Made by a program: the position numbers and the translations under genes
Origin: Acidimicrobiales bacterium
GTDB taxonomy: Bacteria; Actinomycetota; Acidimicrobiia; Acidimicrobiales; JANYDT01
NCBI GenBank assembly: GCA_025358985.1
Contig: JANYHQ010000454.1
Coordinates: 1-9,178, forward strand
Direction: 5' to 3'
DNA length: 9,178 nucleotides
Shown here: positions 1 through 6,760 of the stretch, piece after piece
Layout: each line of letters starts with the position of its first letter
Numbering within the stretch: the first letter of the stretch is position 1
The notes under the pieces: model-generated
Seen by the model: only the letters and a program-made list of their open reading frames with translations
Database searches by the model: none
Told to the model about the DNA's origin: nothing

Positions 1-473
1 CGTCCGAAGGTCACGGTGTCGCCCACGGAGGCCCGCAGATTGGCAGCCGTCTGTTGCGCCAGCAGCACTCCGTGAGGGGCACCCGCCAACGTACGCAGCG
101 AGTCAGGATAATGAGCGACGTAGGACGCTGGTATCCCCAGCACCACGCCCGGCCCGGTGCTCTGGGTGGTGTCACCGGAGACCAACGTGAACCCCGTTGT
201 TTGCCCGAAGCCCACCAGGGCCGTGTTGGTGAGGCCAGGGAACTGCTTCACGGTGGCCAATACCGACGCCGGGCTGGCCCCTTGCTGCGTTTCGATCTGC
301 CAATCCACCGCCACACTGCTGGCGGCGCGCTGGGTCATGACCGATTTGGATGCGGACAAGAACGTACCGATCGAAGCCAGGAGGCCCACAGCAAGGGCCA
401 CTCCAAGCGCCGATGCAATCAGCCGTCCGGGTCGACGACGTATCAATCCACCGAGCCACGTGACGCTCAACAT
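1..473 (-). CDS. FtsX/MacB-type ABC transporter permease, N-terminal part (3' end outside window)
   Basis: Translating the minus strand from the ATG at 473 gives an uninterrupted frame to the window edge (157 codons). It begins MLSVTWLGGLIRRRPGRL, a basic cytoplasmic leader, followed by one hydrophobic segment at about residues 18-36 (IASALGVALAVGLLASIG) and then a soluble extracytoplasmic stretch. That is the usual layout of the first helix plus periplasmic-core domain of MacB/FtsX-like permeases. The remaining helices would lie to the left of the window. The start overlaps the stop of the upstream ATPase gene by 7 bases (ATGTTGA), so translation is probably coupled. Together with the two ATPases it should form a type VII-like ABC transporter, a class used for lipoprotein release, peptide or antibiotic export, or envelope signalling. 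The substrate cannot be read from this fragment. The family call rests on topology and context rather than on a strong motif. Confidence 0.78.
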   Translation of the reverse strand, partial: MLSVTWLGGLIRRRPGRLIASALGVALAVGLLASIGTFLSASKSVMTQRAASSVAVDWQIETQQGASPASVLATVKQFPGLTNTALVGFGQTTGFTLVSGDTTQSTGPGVVLGIPASYVAHYPDSLRTLAGAPHGVLLAQQTAANLRASVGDTVTFG

Positions 474-1204
474 GATGCGCTCGATCCTGCAGTGTGGTCA
501 ATGGAAGCGTGAGAGGAGTGGTCGTCGGTGGTGAGGACGCCGTCGTGCATGGCCCAACGAATGGCTAAGCGTTGCGCAACGCAAAGGTCGTGGGTGTTGA
601 TGATCAATGCTGCGCCGCTGGCATCGGAGGCGGCAATGAGCATGTCAATGACATGCGCCCCGGACTCGTGGTCGAGTTGCCCGGTAGGTTCGTCGGCCAG
701 CATGAGTTGCGGGTCGCTGGCCAGTACCCGGGCTATGGCCACCCGTTGGGCTTGACCGCCGGAGAGTTCCTCCGGCAGCTTGTTGGCAAGGTGGTTCAAC
801 TCGAGCAGCGCCAGCGCCTCCAGCGCCCGCTGTGTGGCCTTACTGTCACTACATCCGCTCAGCAACAGCGGTAGCGCAACGTTTTCCACCACGTTGAGCG
901 GCGCCAGCAACGACGGCGACTGGAACACCACACCTACCGGGCCAGGGCGAAGCGAACTGGCATCGCCTAATGCCGGCCAAGAAATGGAGCCAGAGCTGGG
1001 TTGGTCGATGCCAGCCAGGATATGCAGAAGGGTGGACTTGCCGCTGCCCGATGGCCCCATGAGAGCAATCTGCTGGCCACGTTCCACCACGCAAGTGGCG
1101 TGCGCCAACGCCACGATAGGTTCACCCGCAGTGGGGTACGTACGGCGAAGGTCTGTGCACGTCAGCACCGGTAGGGCCGACTGCCGTTTGGAGTTCGTGT
1201 TCAT
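467..1204 (-). CDS. ABC transporter ATP-binding protein (MacB/LolD type), second of two
   Basis: This 245-residue nucleotide-binding domain carries every standard motif: Walker A GPSGSGKST (50-58), Q-loop Gln95, signature LSGGQ (147-151), Walker B LMLADEP (167-173), D-loop GQLD and H-loop His205. The type fits MacB/LolD/FtsE ATPases that pair with FtsX-like permeases. I chose the ATG at 1204 because AAGGA (1214-1210) lies 5 bases upstream and the start forms an ATGA overlap with the previous gene. An in-frame TTG at 1225 would add seven residues but lacks this support. The tail after about residue 225 is Ser/His/Asp-rich and looks disordered. It is coupled to the permease downstream (7-base overlap). 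It is clearly divergent from the neighbouring ATPase, which argues against a recent duplication. Whether the two work as a heterodimer or serve different permeases cannot be told here. Confidence 0.93.
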   Translation of the reverse strand: MNTNSKRQSALPVLTCTDLRRTYPTAGEPIVALAHATCVVERGQQIALMGPSGSGKSTLLHILAGIDQPSSGSISWPALGDASSLRPGPVGVVFQSPSLLAPLNVVENVALPLLLSGCSDSKATQRALEALALLELNHLANKLPEELSGGQAQRVAIARVLASDPQLMLADEPTGQLDHESGAHVIDMLIAASDASGAALIINTHDLCVAQRLAIRWAMHDGVLTTDDHSSHASIDHTAGSSASC

Positions 1205-1923
1205 CGTGATCCTTGTGGGGTGCAAACAACGACGCCGTCGCGCAATACGACTTGACGGTGAGCAACGGCGGCCACGTCGGGACTATGGGTCACCAACACA
1301 ATGGCGGCGCCCCGAGCGGCGCGGACAGCCAACACGTCCAACACCAGGTCGGCGCTGTCTGAATCGAGTTCGCCAGTGGGTTCGTCGGCCACGATCAGTT
1401 CCGGATCATTGGCCAGCGTCACCGCCAACCCGGCGCGCGCCAGTTCGCCACCGGACAGTTGCGACGGGCGTGAGTTTCGGCGGTGGCTGATACCGAGCTC
1501 GTCGAGTAGTTCTCGTACCGGTGGGGACGTGTGGTGACCTGCCAATCGCTGGGCCAGTCGTTGGGCCAATGCCACATTGGCTTCCACACTGAGATGATCA
1601 AGCAAGTTGTTGGTTTGAAACAGCATTCCGATATGGCGGGCCCGTAGTTGGGATCGTTCGGTTTCGGGTCGGCGGCTGAGCTCGTGACCCGCTACGCGCA
1701 CCATGCCACCATCGGGTTCATCAAGCCCTGCCAAACAGGCCAGCAACGTGGATTTGCCGGACCCGGACGGACCGGTGATGGCCACCATCTCACCTGCATT
1801 CACAGACACGCTGACGCCCCGCAATGCCAGAGTCTCCTCGCCCCCGGTATGGAAGAAACGGTAGAGATCGATTGCTTCCAAAACCGGGGCTTCCACAACC
1901 GACGCGCTGCGGGTCACGCCCAT
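1201..1923 (-). CDS. ABC transporter ATP-binding protein (MacB/LolD type), first of two
   Basis: This 240-residue ATPase domain has Walker A GPSGSGKST (51-59), Q-loop Gln103, Walker B LIVADEP (176-182), D-loop GELD and H-loop His213. Its signature reads LSGGE-LARAGLA (156-167) in place of the usual LSGGQ-xxRVAIAR, so the Gln at the fifth position is Glu. The other catalytic residues, including the Walker B Glu, are intact, so it should hydrolyse ATP. I prefer the ATG at 1923, which overlaps the end of the exported-protein gene by 10 bases. An in-frame GTG at 1950 would add nine residues, and a GTG at 1917 is also possible. The 3' end overlaps the next ATPase in an ATGA arrangement. By family it should energise an FtsX/MacB-type permease. 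The specific transported molecule is unknown. Confidence 0.92.
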   Translation of the reverse strand: MGVTRSASVVEAPVLEAIDLYRFFHTGGEETLALRGVSVSVNAGEMVAITGPSGSGKSTLLACLAGLDEPDGGMVRVAGHELSRRPETERSQLRARHIGMLFQTNNLLDHLSVEANVALAQRLAQRLAGHHTSPPVRELLDELGISHRRNSRPSQLSGGELARAGLAVTLANDPELIVADEPTGELDSDSADLVLDVLAVRAARGAAIVLVTHSPDVAAVAHRQVVLRDGVVVCTPQGSR

Positions 1924-2546
1924 GTGAACGAATCCGTCACGATCTTCCACGGATCTACGTTGTCGGCACCCTTGGCGCCAGACAATGTGAGCACCACCGA
2001 TGTTGCGCCTTTGTGGAACTCATAGCGTTCCACCGCCACTGCAATTGTGTTGCCGGTTACTTCATTGGGGACGCTGCTCAGGAGATAGGTGACCAACACG
2101 GCAACGCCCGCTTTTCGTTTTACCGTGACCGCTTTGCCCAGCACAAACCCTTTACTGGCACTGAACTTTTGCTTCACAGTGGCCGAAGCCGACGCAGGGG
2201 TGGGGGCAGCTGGGCTGGCCACCGACTCAATCTGAATGATGTTGTACTTGTCCGTGAACACCGCACCGGTGGCGGTGGTCTTGCGTGACCATCCTTCCGG
2301 CGTGGTGACGATGTATCCACCCCCCGCAGGCTTGTAGGGCACAAACGCGATGTTGTCCGGAATGTCGCCCGGCGACAACACCTCCGGAGCATTTGGATCT
2401 ACCGCCGATTTCGAGGCGGTCGACTTGGTAGACGCTTTGGTTGTCTTGGTGGCTGCTGGCACTGACGTGGCACTGAGCGCCAAGACCACCACGGGAGCCA
2501 AGACCATGACAATCCTGCTCACACGGACGCTTCGGTGATTGATCAT
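1914..2546 (-). CDS. Sec-exported protein with possible PsbP/Mog1-like domain
   Basis: The 210-residue product starts with a typical signal peptide: basic MINHRSVRVSR, a hydrophobic core at about 12-26 and a likely cleavage near SVPAA (28-32). There is no lipobox cysteine, so it should be secreted or retained by other means rather than lipidated. A Thr/Lys/Ser/Ala-rich linker follows (33-48), then a globular domain from about 60 to the end with PEGWSRK (83-89), AVFTDKYN (95-102) and a C-terminal VTDSFTW. That pattern resembles PsbP/Mog1-like (DUF1795-type) beta-rich domains, but the match is from memory and moderate. The frame is open upstream for 91 more codons; I chose the ATG at 2546 because it begins the signal peptide and sits 7 bases after a TANNNT box. 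The gene lies between the kinase and the ATPases, so it may be a ligand-binding partner of the sensor or transporter. Confidence 0.82.
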   Translation of the reverse strand: MINHRSVRVSRIVMVLAPVVVLALSATSVPAATKTTKASTKSTASKSAVDPNAPEVLSPGDIPDNIAFVPYKPAGGGYIVTTPEGWSRKTTATGAVFTDKYNIIQIESVASPAAPTPASASATVKQKFSASKGFVLGKAVTVKRKAGVAVLVTYLLSSVPNEVTGNTIAVAVERYEFHKGATSVVLTLSGAKGADNVDPWKIVTDSFTWA

Positions 2547-2553
2547 GGCCTCT

Positions 2554-2581
2554 ACGGTACGGAGCGCTCTCCCTGCGCCAA
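2554..2581 (-). promoter_or_regulatory. Candidate internal promoter, leaderless start for the exported-protein gene
   Basis: Reading the minus strand, TTGGCG (2581-2576) is followed after 16 bases by TACCGT (2559-2554), which fits the actinobacterial -10 pattern TANNNT. The ATG at 2546 begins 7 bases after the -10 box, so the transcript could begin at the start codon. No well-placed Shine-Dalgarno sequence is present: the only GAGG is two bases from the ATG. The spacer holds a near-palindrome, GGAGAGCGCTCC. This is inference from sequence only. Confidence 0.4.
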
Positions 2582-2606
2582 CCCATCGCCGTGCCAACTG
2601 AGGGCC

Positions 2607-2648
2607 AAAAAACTGCCAAATCCCTGCCTTACACGGGCAGAAGCAGTT
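2607..2648 (-). terminator. Candidate attenuator/weak intrinsic terminator after the sensor kinase
   Basis: On the minus strand AACTGC (2648-2643) can pair with GCAGTT (2616-2611), enclosing CTGCC (2640-2636) pairing with GGCAG (2628-2624) around a 7-base loop. The outer stem runs into a six-T run (2612-2607). A second GGCAG (2617-2613) competes for CTGCC, so two mutually exclusive foldings exist. The stems are short and the structure spans the kinase stop codon, so only partial termination seems likely. Confidence 0.32.
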
Positions 2649-3906
2649 CGAACGTACAGAAACCTTGGTGATGAACCAGTGTGAGGGTGCCTCCCTCCGC
2701 CTCGGCCAATCGCAGCGCCAAGGCCAGGCCGATACCTGTGCCCCGAGAGTCGGAGTCCCGGCGTTGGAACACGGCCAGCGGATCGTCCAATCCCGGGCCC
2801 GCGTCCGATACCCGCACACTGATCACCACGGGCCGCCGTTCCACCTCTACCGTCACCACGCCGCGGGCATGGGTAGATGCGTTGCTGAGCAACACATCGA
2901 GGATCTCCCCCACCGCTTGGGCCGATGCCCGCACCGGCAGCGCCGTACTCAGACCTCTCGTCATCAGTTCCCGACCGTTAGCCACCAGCTTGGTTCGCCA
3001 CGGCAGCGTTCTGGCTGTGATGGTGTGGTCCAGATCGATGAGCGATCGCCGATCCATCGTGTCGCGAGCCAGTGCCAACAAACCTTCCACCGTTGATTCC
3101 AGATGGTCGACGTCGCGCAACGCCTCATGCAGAGCTTTCTGCGGATCGGCTCGTGGATGTTCCAGCTCGTTGTCGAGCGTCAGCCGCAATCCGGTGATGG
3201 GCGTCCGGAGCTGATGCGACACATCGGCGCTGAACGCCCGTTCGCGACTCATGCTGTCTTCCACGCGCCTATGACTCAACGTAAGCGCGCGTGCTATGGC
3301 ATCGAACTCTGGTAGCCCACTGGGGATAACCGGCACCGTCACGCCCGTGCCAATGCTCTCCGCCGCCTGCTTCAACTGTTGCAACGGTCGTAGCAGCCGA
3401 TTGGACAGGGCCACGGCCAACCCGGTGGCCACCAGTAGGGCCGCCAGCGAGGCCAGCGCGATACGGGTCCACGCCGCTCGGATGCGAGTGGTGAGGGTTT
3501 CACTATCCTCCGAAGCGCGCACTACCGCAATCAGTTTTTCCTCCACCGAAATGGGCACGGCCACGATCAATTCAGCTGCATTAGAGCCCTCCTTCACCGA
3601 TCCGGGAAGGATTGCACCGAGCGCCGTATCAAGGTGGAGCGGACCACTCCCCGCCAAACGTTGGCCCCCGGCAGAGTAAACGGCAATCCGGGTTGACGAC
3701 CCTGGAGTGGCCGCAAGCTCGATACGGTCGGTTCCAGCGGAGGCCTCTACGCTGATATCAGCCGCTGTCACAGCAGCCAGGCGAGCCAACTTCGAACGTT
3801 CATCAGCGCGAATACGACTTCGGATGTCCGAACCAAACGGAACCGCCAAGATGACGAGTGCCAGGGCGACGATCAGGATGGCAAAGGTGACGATTCGCCG
3901 CCTCAC
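2629..3906 (-). CDS. Two-component sensor histidine kinase (HAMP, HisKA, HATPase)
   Basis: The 425-residue membrane kinase senses a signal outside the cell and phosphorylates the regulator encoded just upstream. TM1 is at about 5-23, an extracytoplasmic sensor region at about 25-145, TM2 at about 148-167 and HAMP at about 168-220. The H-box is FSADVSHQLRTPITGLRL with phospho-accepting His231. The ATPase domain shows N-box Asn342 (LLSNASTHARG), G1 box DAGPG (368-372) and G2 box GTGIGLAL (389-396). All catalytic motifs are intact and the length is ordinary. The start is the GTG at 3906, which overlaps the regulator's stop as GTGA and has GGAG (3915-3912) five bases upstream. The sensor region is much larger than in the short-loop BceS-type kinases of Firmicutes, so it probably detects the signal directly or through the exported partner. 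The sensor domain matches no named family that I recognise. Confidence 0.95.
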   Translation of the reverse strand: MRRRIVTFAILIVALALVILAVPFGSDIRSRIRADERSKLARLAAVTAADISVEASAGTDRIELAATPGSSTRIAVYSAGGQRLAGSGPLHLDTALGAILPGSVKEGSNAAELIVAVPISVEEKLIAVVRASEDSETLTTRIRAAWTRIALASLAALLVATGLAVALSNRLLRPLQQLKQAAESIGTGVTVPVIPSGLPEFDAIARALTLSHRRVEDSMSRERAFSADVSHQLRTPITGLRLTLDNELEHPRADPQKALHEALRDVDHLESTVEGLLALARDTMDRRSLIDLDHTITARTLPWRTKLVANGRELMTRGLSTALPVRASAQAVGEILDVLLSNASTHARGVVTVEVERRPVVISVRVSDAGPGLDDPLAVFQRRDSDSRGTGIGLALALRLAEAEGGTLTLVHHQGFCTFELLLPV

Positions 3907-4610
3907 TCAGACTCCAGTCGAAACCCGACACCTCGAATGGTGGCAATTCGACTGCGATCATCTGCCTCTTCGCCGAATCGACGCCGCAGGGCGGCAATAT
4001 GAACATCAAGGGTCTTGGTGGAACCGAACCAATGCTCGTCCCACACATCTCGCATCACATCCTCACGTCGCACAACTCGACCCGCATCACGAGCCAGGCG
4101 TTCCAACAGATCGAATTCCTTGGTCCGCAGAGTGAGTTCCTGCGCACCGAGCCATACCCGCCTGCTACCGACATCAATGCGCAGATCCCCCACCGTGATC
4201 ACGTCGGCCCCGGAATCGCCATCGCGGTGATGCCCGCGGGCAGAACCCAGGCGAAGTTGAGCTCGTATGCGCGCCTTCAACTCGGCCACTCGGAACGGCT
4301 TGATGAGGTAGTCGATGGCCCCCGAGTCCAAACCAATGACCACATCGATCTCCTCGGCGCGCGCCGTCAACATCATCACCCGTACATCGGGAAAGCGGCT
4401 CACCAACGTGCGACAGACGTCAAAGCCGTTGCCATCGGGAAGGTTCACATCGAGCAACACCAGATCAGGGACGCCTAACAACTCGGCCACGTCCGCAACG
4501 TTGGCCGCAGCTGACGTGTCGAACCCATCGGCGGTCAATGCCCGCAGTAATCCTTCGCGAATTGACACGTCGTCTTCGATGACCCAGATGGTTGCCATTG
4601 CGGGAATCAT
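3903..4610 (-). CDS. OmpR/PhoB-family response regulator
   Basis: The 235-residue regulator has an N-terminal receiver with acidic pocket Glu12/Asp13, phospho-acceptor Asp54 (LVLLDVNLP), Thr82 and the conserved Lys104 (YLIKPF). From about residue 137 a winged-helix DNA-binding domain follows, with RTKEFDLLERLA, the recognition-helix region STKTLDVHIAALRRRF and the closing wing TIRGVGFRLE. It should be phosphorylated by the kinase encoded next (GTGA overlap) and control this operon, as is usual for such pairs. The ATG at 4610 has a GTAGG about five bases upstream. An ATG four codons later (4598) has no ribosome site. The start is only 18 bases from the divergent MFS gene, so any promoter and operator here must reach into coding sequence and could control both genes. 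Confidence 0.95.
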   Translation of the reverse strand: MIPAMATIWVIEDDVSIREGLLRALTADGFDTSAAANVADVAELLGVPDLVLLDVNLPDGNGFDVCRTLVSRFPDVRVMMLTARAEEIDVVIGLDSGAIDYLIKPFRVAELKARIRAQLRLGSARGHHRDGDSGADVITVGDLRIDVGSRRVWLGAQELTLRTKEFDLLERLARDAGRVVRREDVMRDVWDEHWFGSTKTLDVHIAALRRRFGEEADDRSRIATIRGVGFRLESE

Positions 4611-4628
4611 TCTGACCTACTTGGCTGA

Positions 4629-5885
4629 ATGGTGAACAGCCGCCCCCACTGCGAGACTGCGGCGGTGCCCAACGAGCAACCCACATCTGGGAGGAGCGCG
4701 ACCGTCATTGTGGTGGTGCTCGGCTGTTTCGTGGCGCAGAGCTTTGCCCGTTTCACGTTTGGGCTGGTGCTACCGGCCATGAAGGCCGACCTCGGTATCT
4801 CCTACGGATTGGCTGGATGGTTGGGCACCATCAACCTGGCGGCGTACCTGGTGAGTACGTTGCTCACCAGCACCGCATCGCTGCGGGTTCCGCCCCATCG
4901 CCTGGTGCAACTTGGAATTGCCATGTCCACCTGTGGCATCACCATCCTGGCAACCACGCGTAGCACCCCGCTGCTGCTGGTGGGGATGGCGCTTGGTGGT
5001 TTGGGGGGCGCGGCGGCGTGGATCCCGGCTCCGATGGTGGCGGCCAGTGCCTTTCCCCCCGAGCGCCGAGGGTTTGCCATGGGGGTATGCAGTTCGGCCA
5101 TCGGGGGCGGCATCGTGGTGGCCACCCTGTTTGCCACGCTGGTGCGCGATGTGGGCGGCGACCCGGGTTTGTGGCGACCCATCTGGCTGGGGGAAGCCGG
5201 CTTCGGGGTCATCGTCACCATCGCGTCGCTGGTGGTCCTCAAACCAATTCCGGTGCTTCCCGGGTCGCCGCCCAAAATCTCGGTACTCCGCAGTGTTCCC
5301 TCGTGGTGGGCTCCCACGGCTGCCTATACGTGCTTTGGTCTCGGCTACGTCTTGTTCGCCACTTACGTGGTGGCGGCGCTGGAGAAAGACGCAGGATTCG
5401 GCAAGGGTCATGCCGTGTGGGTGTATGCCCTGATGGGAGCGGGCAATGCCGCCGGCGCGTTGCTACTCGGCCGTTTGTCCGATCGGGTAGGCCGGCGTAT
5501 CACCCTGATCGGAAGTCTCCTGGCCGCTGGGTGTGGCTGCCTCGCCATACTCGTGGGAGTCGAGCCAGTGGTGTCACTGGCCACGTTCGCCTACGGCTTC
5601 GGGATGGCAGGCGCAGTGGTGTCCATTGCGTCATATATCGGGGACCACGTCCGCCCCCAAGAGTTTTCGGCAGCGTTTGGGGTCATCACCGCTTGCTTCG
5701 GTGCCGCCCAAACCATTGGCCCCCGGCTCGGTGGGTGGATGGCGGACTCCGCTGGCACGTTCACGTGGGTGTTTGTGTTGGCGGCAACCGCATGGTTCAC
5801 CGGGGCCTTGTGTGCGGCAGCACTGCCCACCACCCGAAGCCGCACACCGTCGCCGGGGACCCGCCTGGCGCACGAGTCCAACTGA
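4629..5885 (+). CDS. MFS transporter, YbfB/YjiJ (MFS_4) type
   Basis: The 418-residue hydrophobic protein has about twelve membrane segments between residues 24 and 400. The first helix region, FVAQSFARFTFGLVLPAMK-ADLG, followed by GLAGWLGTINLAAYL, is the hallmark I know from the YbfB/YjiJ-like MFS group. The central loop carries GRLSDRVGRR (281-290), the motif-A repeat that starts the second six-helix half. Substrates of this group are poorly known, so only small-molecule transport or efflux can be proposed. The start is uncertain: ATG 4629, GTG 4632 and GTG 4665 are all in frame, none has a good ribosome site, and the first 20 residues look non-essential. It is transcribed away from the two-component operon and could be regulated by it. 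The 3' end lies eight bases from the convergent GAF-ANTAR gene. Confidence 0.9.
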   Translation: MVNSRPHCETAAVPNEQPTSGRSATVIVVVLGCFVAQSFARFTFGLVLPAMKADLGISYGLAGWLGTINLAAYLVSTLLTSTASLRVPPHRLVQLGIAMSTCGITILATTRSTPLLLVGMALGGLGGAAAWIPAPMVAASAFPPERRGFAMGVCSSAIGGGIVVATLFATLVRDVGGDPGLWRPIWLGEAGFGVIVTIASLVVLKPIPVLPGSPPKISVLRSVPSWWAPTAAYTCFGLGYVLFATYVVAALEKDAGFGKGHAVWVYALMGAGNAAGALLLGRLSDRVGRRITLIGSLLAAGCGCLAILVGVEPVVSLATFAYGFGMAGAVVSIASYIGDHVRPQEFSAAFGVITACFGAAQTIGPRLGGWMADSAGTFTWVFVLAATAWFTGALCAAALPTTRSRTPSPGTRLAHESN

Positions 5886-5893
5886 CGAGAGTC

Positions 5894-6607
5894 TTACCCC
5901 TGGGCGGGGGCCTCGCCCGTTTCCACCAGGGTCTCGGCCACGGTGCGTAGCTTGATGTTGACCTTTTGCGAGGCCCGACGTAGTACGTCGAAGGCCTGGT
6001 CGGCGGTGATCCGTTCGCGTTCCATCAAGATGCCCTGTGCCTGCCCGATGAGTTCCCGGGTACGTAGCGCTTCATTCAGGTTGGCCGTCCGCTTGCCATC
6101 GGCGGCACGCTCTTCGGCCGAGTCGAGAGCCAGGCGGGCCAAGGTGGCAAACAATTGCCCTTGGGCCCGGTCGGTGGCACCGAAGGCGGCGGGCAAACGG
6201 GCGTAGAGGTTGAGGGCGCTCTGGCGCTCCGAGGACAGCGAATACGCCAGAACACAGCGGGCCCCTGCCGCCACCGCCTGTGGTCCAAATGTGGGCCAAC
6301 GAGGGTCTTCGGTGAGGTCTTCGGCGTAGAACGTGGTGCCCCGAGCGGCGGCATCGAGGCATGGACCCTGCTTGGTGTGGATTTGCAGTTGATGGAGTTT
6401 TTTCACCAACTCACCGGTAGCGGCCGCCGTTGTGGCCTTGGAGCCATGGACCAAGAAGATCCCCGCACCATCACAGCCCTCAATGGTTTGGGCGGCCAGT
6501 TCCACGATCTGTTGCAGGGTGGCTTGCACGCTGTTGGCGGCAAACAGCTCCATGGCGATCCGGGAGAAATTGTTCTCGAGGTCGACGATGTCGTCAGCGC
6601 TGGGCAT
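5894..6607 (-). CDS. GAF and ANTAR domain-containing transcription antitermination regulator
   Basis: The 237-residue cytoplasmic protein has a GAF domain at about 13-160, with QGPCLDAAARG (80-90), EDPRWPTFG (100-108) and SALNLYA (130-136), all typical of actinobacterial GAF-ANTAR proteins. An ANTAR domain follows at about 175-228: LRTRELIGQAQGILMERERI and then QAFDVLRRASQKVNIKL. All three ANTAR helices look canonical. By family the GAF domain senses a small ligand or partner and ANTAR binds paired RNA stem-loops to prevent termination. The target and ligand are not visible. The ATG at 6607 is the first Met of the frame. There is no strong Shine-Dalgarno sequence, only a G-rich GTGGG close to the start. 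It diverges from the STAS-GAF-ANTAR operon, sharing a 165-base control region, so cross-regulation between the two ANTAR proteins is plausible. Confidence 0.93.
   Translation of the reverse strand: MPSADDIVDLENNFSRIAMELFAANSVQATLQQIVELAAQTIEGCDGAGIFLVHGSKATTAAATGELVKKLHQLQIHTKQGPCLDAAARGTTFYAEDLTEDPRWPTFGPQAVAAGARCVLAYSLSSERQSALNLYARLPAAFGATDRAQGQLFATLARLALDSAEERAADGKRTANLNEALRTRELIGQAQGILMERERITADQAFDVLRRASQKVNIKLRTVAETLVETGEAPAQG
5902..5918. terminator. Small hairpin at the convergent MFS/GAF-ANTAR junction
   Basis: GGGCG (5902-5906) pairs with CGCCC (5914-5918) around a seven-base loop, 16 bases after the MFS stop and inside the 3' end of the convergent gene. Only TTT follows on the plus strand. 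It may weakly terminate MFS transcription, or it may simply reflect the Gly/Ala/Pro-rich C-terminus of the convergent protein. Confidence 0.25.
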
Positions 6608-6637
6608 GACCCACAGTCCACCACGATTTCCCCATCA

Positions 6638-6670
6638 ACTGGTTGCGTACTGGGTTGGGACTGGTAGTCT
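6638..6670 (+). repeat. Three ACTGG direct repeats at 11-base spacing
   Basis: ACTGG occurs at 6638, 6649 and 6660, exactly 11 bases apart, giving units ACTGGTTGCGT, ACTGGGTTGGG and ACTGGTAGTCT. Sites spaced by one helical turn on the same face are a common arrangement for tandem regulator binding. They lie in the middle of the divergent region between the two ANTAR genes and cover the candidate -35 and -10 boxes. The binding protein is unknown. Confidence 0.55.
6643..6670 (+). promoter_or_regulatory. Candidate promoter of the STAS-GAF-ANTAR operon
   Basis: TTGCGT (6643-6648) and TAGTCT (6665-6670) are separated by 16 bases and fit a housekeeping-sigma promoter with a TANNNT -10 box. Transcription would begin near 6677, leaving a leader of about 96 bases before the ATG at 6773. 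A perfect 8-base palindrome TCTCGAGA (6668-6675) overlaps the -10 box and the start region and could be an operator. No experimental support is available. Confidence 0.42.
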
Positions 6671-6694
6671 CGAGAGTGCCTTTTACAGCAAGGG

Positions 6695-6725
6695 CTCGTA
6701 GGGCTTGGCTTGGCCAGGTCCCGAG
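6695..6725 (+). promoter_or_regulatory. Long hairpin in the predicted 5' leader
   Basis: CTCG (6695-6698) pairs with CGAG (6722-6725). After a two-base bulge (TA, 6699-6700), GGGCTTGG (6701-6708) pairs with CCAGGTCC (6714-6721), including two G-U pairs. The loop is CTTGG, in which the outer C and G can also pair. That gives 12-13 base pairs in 31 bases, well above the other hairpins nearby. A smaller hairpin CGGC-CCAGT-GCCG follows at 6734-6746, before the ribosome site at 6761. It could be a leader switch or a stabilising stem. It lacks the six-base loops with A1 and G4 known for ANTAR targets. Confidence 0.42.
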
Positions 6726-6760
6726 ATCAAAGGCGGCCCAGTGCCGGTTTCCCTGCTGAC

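Noticed and set aside
2547..2819. N-terminal extension of the exported protein into the kinase gene
   Set aside because: Those 91 residues overlap the kinase C-terminus out of frame and precede a perfect signal peptide at 2546.
4770..5411. Long minus-strand open frame opposite the MFS gene
   Set aside because: It is Gly/Arg/His-rich low-complexity translation with no domain, overlaps a clear membrane transporter, and is typical of antisense frames in GC-rich DNA.
6695..6746. Canonical ANTAR two-hairpin target
   Set aside because: The loops are five bases (CTTGG and CCAGT) and lack the A1/G4 hexaloop pattern, and no clear terminator follows.
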